The notes under the pieces were generated by a model that was not told the origin of the DNA, ran no database searches, and worked only from the letters and a program-made list of their open reading frames with translations. A stretch of 24,356 nucleotides of DNA from Phaeoceros laevis (lineage: Eukaryota > Anthocerotophyta > Anthocerotopsida > Notothyladales): assembly GCA_049999765.1 (NCBI GenBank), contig JBNGIQ010008867.1, positions 1-24,356 on the forward strand, read 5' to 3'. Numbering within the stretch: the first letter of the stretch is position 1; each line of letters opens with the position of its first letter. Made by a program: the position numbers and the translations under genes. Positions 17,495 through 24,356 of the stretch are shown here, one piece after another.

Positions 17495-19922
17495 ATGGAT
17501 TTGTGTGGTGTAAGCAGCAACTGCTCAAGATACGATCGATCATGGCGGGTGGTGTGCTTGTGGGCTGCTGCAACCCTTGTATTGACAGCACCACCAGGCG
17601 CGTGGTGCCAGCAGAATGTGAGCTTCACCTTTCTCCCAGGGGACACAGGTTTCAGCTGCACTTCCTACTGCGACTGGGAACCATGCGCCACCAACCCTGG
17701 CTGCGGAATCAGGAACTCCGCGTTGCAATTGATCCCCTTCGACGGCAGCAGCAGCAACCGGTACATGGCGGCAAGGTACATGCGGGACGCCCCGGTGCGG
17801 CTATGGAACGCCAGCTTCTGGACCTTCTTCGTGCTCAGGGTGTCCCCGTCCTCCGGCGGCTACACGGCCGACGGCATGACCTTCCTCATCGCCCCCAACA
17901 CCAGCACGCCGGCGGGATCCGTGGGCGGAGGCTTCGGCTTCTTCAACAACTCCGGCGACTACACGGGAGCGCCCTCGGACGGGAAAGACAGCAGGATTGT
18001 GGCCGTCGTGTTCGACACCTTCAAGAACCCTAGGGACCCTCCCGCGCCCTACGTGGGCCTGTTCGTCAACAACCTCGTCCCGTCCCAGAGCCGGACCCTG
18101 GCGGGGGGTTTGCCGGTGGATTTCTTCGGGAACTCGTTTGGGGTTTGGGTGGAGTACGATGCTGCGTCTGAGCTTCTGGAGGTGAGCATGGTGCAGGTGC
18201 CAGCCCTGGCTAGTAGGCAGGCATATGGCGCAGCGGCTACAACCCTCAGGCGGAATGCCACAAGCATGTTCGTCTCTTCCATCAATGTCACAGCTAGGGT
18301 GGCGGAGGTGTCCTACCTAGGGTTTTCTGCGGGGACTGGCTTGGGGGTGGAGATCAATGAGGTTCTCTACTGGCAGTTTGAAACAGGAGCCAGCAGCGCA
18401 TTGCCTGCCCTAGCTCCTGCCCCTGCTCCGACTCCAGTACCAGCTGGTGCCCTTGCCCCGGATTTTAGAGGAGTGGAGGATACCGGGAATGCTGCTCAGT
18501 CTTCGGTTACTGCCACCATTGCTGTTGCAATAGCAGCTTCCCTGGTAGGAGTGGCTGTGGTGTCTGGTGCACTGCTCTTCTGCTGGTGGCGGGGGCACTG
18601 CGGCTGGTGCGAAGCAGGTAGGAAAAATGGCAACAACGGCAGGTACATTTTTAGGCTGCCGATGCTGGATGATGCTGGTCCTCGAGTCTTCTCCTACGAG
18701 GAGCTGCGCAGGGCCACACACGATTTTCTGGGAAGCAGCCTGCTGGGCGAGGGAGGGTTCGGGAAGGTGTTCAGAGGGCGGCTCATGGACGGCACCAATG
18801 TGGCTGTGAAGCGCATTTCGGAAGGGTCGAGGCAGGGGGAGAAGGAGTTTCTTGCCGAGGTGACAACCATCGGACGGCTGCGGCACAAGAACCTGGTTCC
18901 CCTACTGGGATGGTGCCATGAGAACACTCCGAAAGGTGAACTGCTGCTGGTGTACGAGTACATGCCCAACGGCAGCCTGGACCAGCATGTATTGCCCCCG
19001 GAGTACGAGACAGGTTTATCACAGCAGCAAGAGGTGGTGATGCGACGGCCGGTTTTGAGCTGGGATGCGAGGTACAACATTCTCCAAGGGGTGGCATCCG
19101 CCCTGCTCTACCTCCACGAGGACTGGAAGGAAGCTGTGGTGCACAGGGACATCAAGTCCAGCAACGTGCTGCTGGATGCCAACTGGAACGGGCGGCTTGG
19201 AGATTTCGGGCTGGCTCGCACGGTGGAGAGGAACAGGTCTGCAGAGACTGCCAGCGCCGTTGTTGGTATGTTGCAATTTCACCACTTCCCGAACCCCTCA
19301 TTTTTTAACCTGCAAACTGTGGAAGTGAGAATAAGCTTGCTACTGCTAGCCTTCTTTGTATTGGGATTTTGCATGTCGTGTGAGCTTGTCTGCTTGAAAT
19401 CTGTCAGGAACACGGGGGTATCTGGCGCCAGAGTACCCTCATACCGGGAAAATCAGTGTGAAGGCGGACGTGTACAGCTTCGGTGTGATGGTGCTGGAGG
19501 TGGTGACCGGCAGGCGGCCTGTGGACTGGACCAGGCCCCCCAACCAGCGGGTGCTGGTAGACTGGATCAGGTTGCTGCACCAGGCAGCTAGGCATGGGCA
19601 TGGGAGGTTGGAGGATGCCGCCGACCCTGCTCTGAGGGGCGCTTTCAAGACGGAGCAGGTGGTGTTGCTGATGCAGCTGGCTGTGTTGTGCACTGCGGAT
19701 GAGCCTTCGGACAGGCCTTCTATGCGGCAGGTGGTCCAGTCCCTGGTGTTAGCAGGCAACAGCAGCATCCTTATCCCCTTTCCCCATTCCCGCTTCTCTG
19801 ATCCAAGTCGCAGTCATACTGGGAGTCCCAGTTCCAATGCCACTAGCAGAAGTGGAGGGTCACAAGGGCTCGGGAGGCCTGGCTTCTCCACCGGCGGCAC
19901 CTCAAGCAGCAGCGGCCACTGA
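17495..19922 (+). CDS. L-type lectin receptor-like kinase
   Basis: A plasma-membrane receptor with an extracellular legume-lectin domain and a cytoplasmic Ser/Thr kinase, of the kind used in defence and development signalling. The first ATG is 17495; the frame continues upstream only to a TTG. Exons 17495-19265 and 19408-19922 join in phase 1 to 761 aa. Order: signal peptide (VVCLWAAATLVLTAPPGAW); lectin domain (about 45-298, with ADGMTFLIAP, FDTFKN, FGVWVEYD); Pro/Ala hinge (PALAPAPAPTPVPAG); membrane helix (about 338-364) followed by Trp/Cys-rich FCWWRGHCGWC; kinase from about 398. Kinase residues present are GEGGFGKV (418-425), VAVKRI Lys (439), Glu in FLAEV (455), HRDIKSSN (550-557), DFG (570-572) and APEY (597-600), so it should be an active RD kinase. 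In the lectin metal site the usual EFDT reads VFDT: the Glu is lost, so metal-dependent sugar binding is uncertain. The tail is Ser/Gly-rich. Confidence 0.95.
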
Positions 19923-20192
19923 CCTCCTATGATTCAGGATGGATTCAGCCTGCAGCAACGCTCATGTGTATAATGTACAACAGGACAACCCCCCTCCAAG
20001 CTCACTCACTGTTGCCTGGAGACAGTAGTACTCAATTTTTGCTACTTCACCAGTAGCCTGCCTGCCTACGTATGCACTGCTCCAATCCACCTTTCATGGT
20101 GTGAATGTGATTGGGAATGTTCACTATTCCGAGGAGTGGAGTGAATGAGGCAGTCAATCGGGCAGGGCATTGCTGGAGGAGATCACACTCAC

Positions 20193-20392
20193 CGAAGGGT
20201 GTGACATCCTCGTCCTGGTAGACGGGCACCGCTCCGAAGGGCTGTACATAGCTTGAGGAAATCGCCATTCTTGTGCTCGTTGGTCTGATGGCTCACTGGC
20301 ACCACCTCCACATTCTCCGCACCCTTTTCGAACAACGCGATTAACACCCTGCCGGTGCTGCCGCCTAGACCGTAAACCTTGGGAGGTGTCAT
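20193..20392 (-). pseudogene. Orphan first exon of a phi-class glutathione S-transferase
   Basis: From the ATG at 20392 the frame gives KVYGLGGSTGRVLIALFEKG, then EVVPVSHQTNEHKNGDFLKL, which matches the thioredoxin-like N-terminal domain of plant GSTF enzymes (glutathione conjugation). About four extra bases (TGTA, near 20243-20249) then shift the frame. QPFGAVPVYQDEDVTPF, the glutathione-binding cis-Pro segment, follows in the new frame and ends at a perfect donor, G|GTGAGT, at 20193/20192. That is a reasonable place for a GSTF exon end. No second exon (ESRAI-type) is visible in the 270 bp before the end of the receptor kinase. It is a truncated and frameshifted relic. The remaining 19923-20192 holds only the kinase 3' UTR and nothing I recognise. 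Confidence 0.82.
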
Positions 20393-20890
20393 TGATCAAT
20401 CCAGAGATTACGGATAGTCCTGCTGATGGCCAGACCTCGGTTCTTGAGAGGGTTTAGGGTGGCTGGGGTCAGCAGGCCGCTGAACTCCTGAAGCTGATAG
20501 CTGGAAATGGATTAGTATCCAGCGGAAATCCAGCGCCCTCCAGCCACTCCACCCAGCGCAGACATATACCAAAGCTTTCCAGCATTTAATTCCAGACCGA
20601 GAGCGATATTTTCTGTTCACACGCTTACGCGGTTCAAATGTTCAAATAGTGCATCAATAATTTGTCTACAGGCCTGTTGAGTGGGACTCAACAAGTTCCG
20701 CATTTTTTGTTTTGGCAGGAGACTTGCCAAGGGATGGAATAGATCACGGAGAGGGGTGCTAGCTAGACTAGTTTGGTGAAACATATTAACATAGCATCGC
20801 CCCAATAATTTCCAAGCCCGAAGCCTCGAGGATTCAACGTTGCTCTACTTCCTGTTACGGAGGGAGGCAACAGCAGGCATTAGGTCCACA
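20393..20890. other. Intergenic region, no gene seen
   Basis: About 500 bp between the orphan GST exon and the 3' end of the WAT1-like gene, both on the minus strand. No coding similarity or structured element was recognised. Former GST promoter sequence would be here. Confidence 0.5.
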
Positions 20891-22769
20891 TTAGGTATGA
20901 CTACTTTCAAAGGCCAAGCAGACGAAATACAGTATGCCACACTCACAGGTCTGCTGTAGCAACGGCGCAGACAGATCACCCGAGTCTTTTCTCAAGCGGT
21001 TTGCCTTCTCCTCATCGACAGCCGCAGCCAGCAACACTAATGCTTTCAACGGCAGAGCGTCTGAGCGACCCCAAGTCACAAGGTAGAGCCCCAGAACTGT
21101 GCCAACGGCTCCAAGGATGCTGCATGAGAAAACAAACAGGTCAGGTTAACCCAAATGCTCAGTACTGTGAAAAAGCTGGCACCTTGTGAGTCGGCTCACC
21201 TTCCTGAGTAAAGCGTATCTCCCAGGATGATGACAGCAAGGACTAAAGCGAGGAAGGACTGTAGGGACCCGTATACTGATGTAAGCAGGGGCCCGCCAAC
21301 CTTGACACACCATGCCTGGAGCGAGTAACAGAAGAAAGATGCAATGATGGCCTGCGAAAATTTAAATGAAGTAGCAATTAGTCAGCAAAGTTGGTTAACT
21401 TTCTAGTGCAAACAATTGATCGGGAGCAACGAGAGAGAGCCCTGGGTAAAAGAAGTTTGTGAATCTCGAAGCCTTATTACCGAGTAAGCGATGCCTGCAA
21501 TTCCTGGTCCCCACTCCAGCTTCCAGCTCGAGATGTCTCTTTCGTATAAAAGAGCTGCAACTGCCCACTGTAAAGTGCCGAAAAAATAGGTGAAGGCCAT
21601 TATCGTGGTCGGGGCCGGGTACTCCTGCTGGATAGGCGCCTGCAGGCATCACAGGACTTCATGGTTGACATCAAGCTGCTGAGTTCCATGCTCATCAACG
21701 AGGTGCAACCCGGATTTCAACTTGTAAAATTGACGTCCGTCGGTGGCGTAACTGGACAGAATGTTCACTCATACTGAATAGTAAGGTGAGGTAAAATGCC
21801 CAAGTGAGGGACACGAGGAGCAAGAGCACGGATGCCATTTGCCAACTAGAAAAGGCAGCCCCTGCTCGGAGGCTTTCCCATTGCCCATAAGGGGCGTTCA
21901 CAGTTAGCAGCATCCACAGTACTGCCCAAGAGTCATAGTATGCCCCCATATGCATGGCCAGGCCACAGAATGGGTTCTTCACAAGAGCTGGACCTTTGTA
22001 CAGGGACATGGTCAGAGCACCTATCATGCAGAGCAAAGTGCCAACGACCTTGGCTTTTCCATCTGGTCTTTCCAAGTTAACCTCCTCAACCCTGTAATAT
22101 TCATGACAGACAGGACTACAAATGTTTCAGTGCCTCGCACAGGTCTGTAGATGCCTTGAGTAAGCTCCAGCTGCAGTGGGAAAACCTGTAGAAACTTTCT
22201 GAGCTGCTCACAAGCTTGCCCGAAGTTTACATAATCAGAGACAAACTTACCCCAAGGCAGCGGCCGCAATAAACGTGGCCACGGGAGTGACATTTTGAAA
22301 CGCCGCTCCAAATGCGGCTGAGGAGAGCTCCACAGCGGTGAGGAAGAAAATTTGCGTACCGAAAATTCTGGAAGCCACACGAAAGATGAGTAGACAAACG
22401 GCATGAATTCCAGTCTGTCGTCTGTCCAGCAGTCAGTCTTGAGGTAGAACTAACAATTGCAAAAGAGCCAAAGCGCAATTTTAAGGCGGCACTCACCCGA
22501 GGAATCCTAGGATGAAGAACTTTCCCAGCAGCCGCAAAGTTAGAGGAGGTCGAGTCTTTCTGCAGGCGTCGTGGCATTGCCGCCTCCGGTACTTAAGACA
22601 CATTGATCAACAAAATAGACCCAACACGTACAGCACTGTGAAGCGACGTGTACCGGCAAGCTGTCTAGAGCTTTGTTTACCTTTCCAAGACTATGGCAGT
22701 CGGGACGAGCAGCGCTAAAGCTATCAAGTTCCGGTACAGCGAGAACCCTCCCGAGCGAGCGAAAGCCAT
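20891..22769 (-). CDS. WAT1-related (EamA/drug-metabolite transporter) membrane protein, seven exons
   Basis: A member of the plant WAT1/nodulin-21-like family (UMAMIT), ten-helix transporters of amino acids or auxin-related compounds. Exons on the minus strand: 22769-22681, 22559-22497, 22367-22251, 22091-21758, 21639-21481, 21351-21200, 21119-20891; total 380 aa, all phases consistent. Family marks: SLYRNLIALALLVPTAIVLE, RPPLTL, FGAAFQNVTPVATFIAAA, GKAKVVGTLLCMIGALTMSL followed by YKGPAL, APIQQEYPAPTTIMAFTYFF, AWCVKVGGPLLTSVYGSLQS and GAVGTVLGLYLVTWGR. Two oddities. The first helix upstream of SLYRNL is degenerate: the frame reads VVLQERRAGMAFARSGG and no upstream ATG is in frame (stop near 22850), so helix 1 is mostly absent. 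The exon 4/5 junction needs a weak phase-0 donor (GTCCAG at 21757), because the better-looking GTATGA at 21774 is out of phase. The gene may be functional with an unseen first exon, or decaying. Confidence 0.85.
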
Positions 22770-23060
22770 ACCAGCTCTCCGTTCCTGAAGGACGACTGGA
22801 ATTGTGAATACCCATGGGCTTATATTGAGCAGATTAACGAGGTTCTAAAGACATTTTGCAGAATCTGTGTGACTTATGGAGTAGGCACGTCGACCAAAAA
22901 CAACTTCAGAAACGGTGACAGCAAGAACATGCAAACAAGCGCTCTCAAAGCACATCAGCAAACTGATGCTCACACTACAGCTACTACCGCAAAAAAGCTT
23001 TGAGAATAGGCCGGGCAAAATCTTGAAGCTGAAAAGAAACAACATTTGCTGACATTGTTT

Positions 23061-24356
23061 AAGTCATCATGCTTTGTTGCCAAGGGAGCTCATAGTCTTC
23101 ATTCTTATTAGGACTTGATGGAACTTCTCCAGCAAGTACAAGCACCAATGCTTGCTCAATAGAATTCTTATAGAACGTTTCTGAATCGCAGACATGTGGT
23201 GAGCAGATAGAAGTCATGTCAGCTCATTTTCAATCAGAGCAAATGATCCACTTGTTGCAGTCTTCTTTAAATTTTTTGGTCTGCTCATAGATGAAAGTAC
23301 TGACCGGGCTATTAGAGGCAACCTTATTATTTATGTTGTTTACTTGAAATCTGGACAGTCAGTCACAAAGTTCGTGGCACTTGTCACAGTGTCCAACGGA
23401 GAGGCAGAAACTCTATTTCAAGCAGTTATACACGAGCTCACTATAAGAGGTATGGACATCGGTAAGCTGGTTGGTCTTGCAACTGATGCAGCTAATGTCA
23501 TGAAGGGGACTGGTCACCAAAATGTTGCTCAAAAGCTGAAGCAGCTTGCTCCTTTCCAAGTTCAGACTCATTGTATGGCTCACCAAGTGTCCCTGGCTAC
23601 CGTTGATGCATCTAGTGTTGTGCCAGCTCTCAAAGAAGTTGACAAGGTTGTCATGGCTCTTCACAAAAAGCTCCATAAAAGCTCAAAGTTAACCTCTCAA
23701 CTTCAGCAGATTCAACATGATCTGGATTTACAAGTAGCTAAGGCGTCTTCCATTCATAATGTTTGATGGTTAAGCAGAGGGAATGCCATGGTTTTTGTAT
23801 GCCGAGCCTTGGATGCTAAGGGTGCCCGAAAAGCGGAGCGCGGCCCTCCTATTTTCATGCTGCTGGAGCAGTCAATCTTGCAAGCTCGTGACCAGAAGAA
23901 GAAGGATAGTTTCACTACTCTTCAGTCAAGTTTATGCCGAAAGCAAATATTGTTCTTCATGCATTTCCTAGCAGACATTTTAAAAATGATCAATGAGCTG
24001 AATATTTTCATGCAGCAGGATAACATGGATTTGCCCCGTCTAGCTCCCATGATTGCACTTTGCTTGAAGAGGTCTCATCAGTGTACTAGGGCGTCACTAT
24101 TACAGTTGGCAGCAGCCGTCTATACCGGTTCTTAGAAGAGATTCAATTTGACATTTATAACGGTTTGCAGGTGTCAGATCATGATGAGACAACGATTCAA
24201 TTCTGCATGGAAGGCATGAAAAATATGTAGAAACCTTGGTCACAGCCATTCGTGCAAGGTCTACAGATTCTACTGTCGTCAAGCTTCTATTTTGTTCACT
24301 CCATCTCGATATGCTCAACATGCTGCTACCAGGTTATCTAAATGCATTTCATGGAT
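23061..24356 (+). mobile_element. Degenerate hAT-type (DUF4371/ZNF862-like) transposase copy, cut by the window end
   Basis: A cut-and-paste DNA transposase relic. Readable blocks in order: SSCFVAKGAHSLHSY and DLMELLQQVQAP (from about 23065) with in-frame stops; SESQTCGEQIEVMSAHFQSE; then a long open part from about 23250 with FFKFFGLLIDESTDRAIRG, the first catalytic Asp region of the hAT RNase H fold; LVGLATDAANVMKGTGHQNV with the second Asp; and THCMAHQVSLA. At 23764 a TGA replaces the Arg codon of a WLSRGNA motif, a CGA-to-TGA type change. Reading continues through FFMHFLADILKMINELNIFM. A frameshift near 24127 leads to FLEEIQFDIYNGLQ, then another shift near 24225 to YVETLVTAIRARSTDS. Both termini and target-site duplications are outside view or not identifiable. 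It is non-functional as it stands. Confidence 0.85.

Noticed and set aside
1-24356. tRNA, rRNA or organellar/bacterial operon content
   Set aside because: I saw no tRNA cloverleaf or rRNA sequence. Introns, PPR genes and signal peptides show plant nuclear DNA; the bacterial-like terpene synthase alone does not indicate contamination.

Overview
The window is nuclear DNA of a land plant, most likely a seed-free one. The best support is an intronless microbial-type terpene synthase, a class known from lycophytes, ferns, mosses and liverworts but not from seed plants. It sits beside two PLS-type pentatricopeptide-repeat (PPR) genes, a CRR1-like chloroplast NDH-assembly protein, a class II CPD photolyase, an L-type lectin receptor kinase and a WAT1-type transporter. 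Genes are closely packed and most introns are about 65-140 bp, with a few of 280-440 bp, so a compact genome such as a Selaginella-like lycophyte fits. That placement is inference. Two runs of N show that this is a draft scaffold.

Layout: 1-2400 is AT-rich and holds only repeats and a 100-N gap. At 2401-2527 there are two consecutive, almost perfect hairpins. The spacer between them carries an exact 25-nt match to the 3' coding end of the terpene synthase 1 kb away. A decayed PPR gene (+, 2569-3181) follows, then the terpene synthase (-, 3337-4695). A three-exon secreted protein of unknown family (+, 6226-7319) is followed by a nine-exon photolyase (+, 7782-10740). A PPR gene broken by two frameshifts and an assembly gap (-, 11401-13821) diverges from CRR1 (+, 15362-16495). 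The lectin receptor kinase (+, 17495-19922) converges on an orphan first exon of a phi-class glutathione S-transferase (-, 20193-20392). A seven-exon WAT1-related transporter (-, 20891-22769) and a degenerate hAT-type transposase copy (+, 23061 to the window end) close the window.

The genes do not form one pathway. They are an ordinary mix of chloroplast/organelle functions (CRR1, PPR, probably the terpene synthase), UV repair (photolyase) and membrane signalling or transport (receptor kinase, WAT1). Exon structures were worked out by eye from splice signals, reading phase and remembered family sequence; every multi-exon model given as intact closes in frame. Four loci (two PPR, GST, hAT) carry frame breaks. 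The least explained items are the twin hairpins, the secreted protein with its internal repeat, and the duplicated splice donor inside the photolyase gene.
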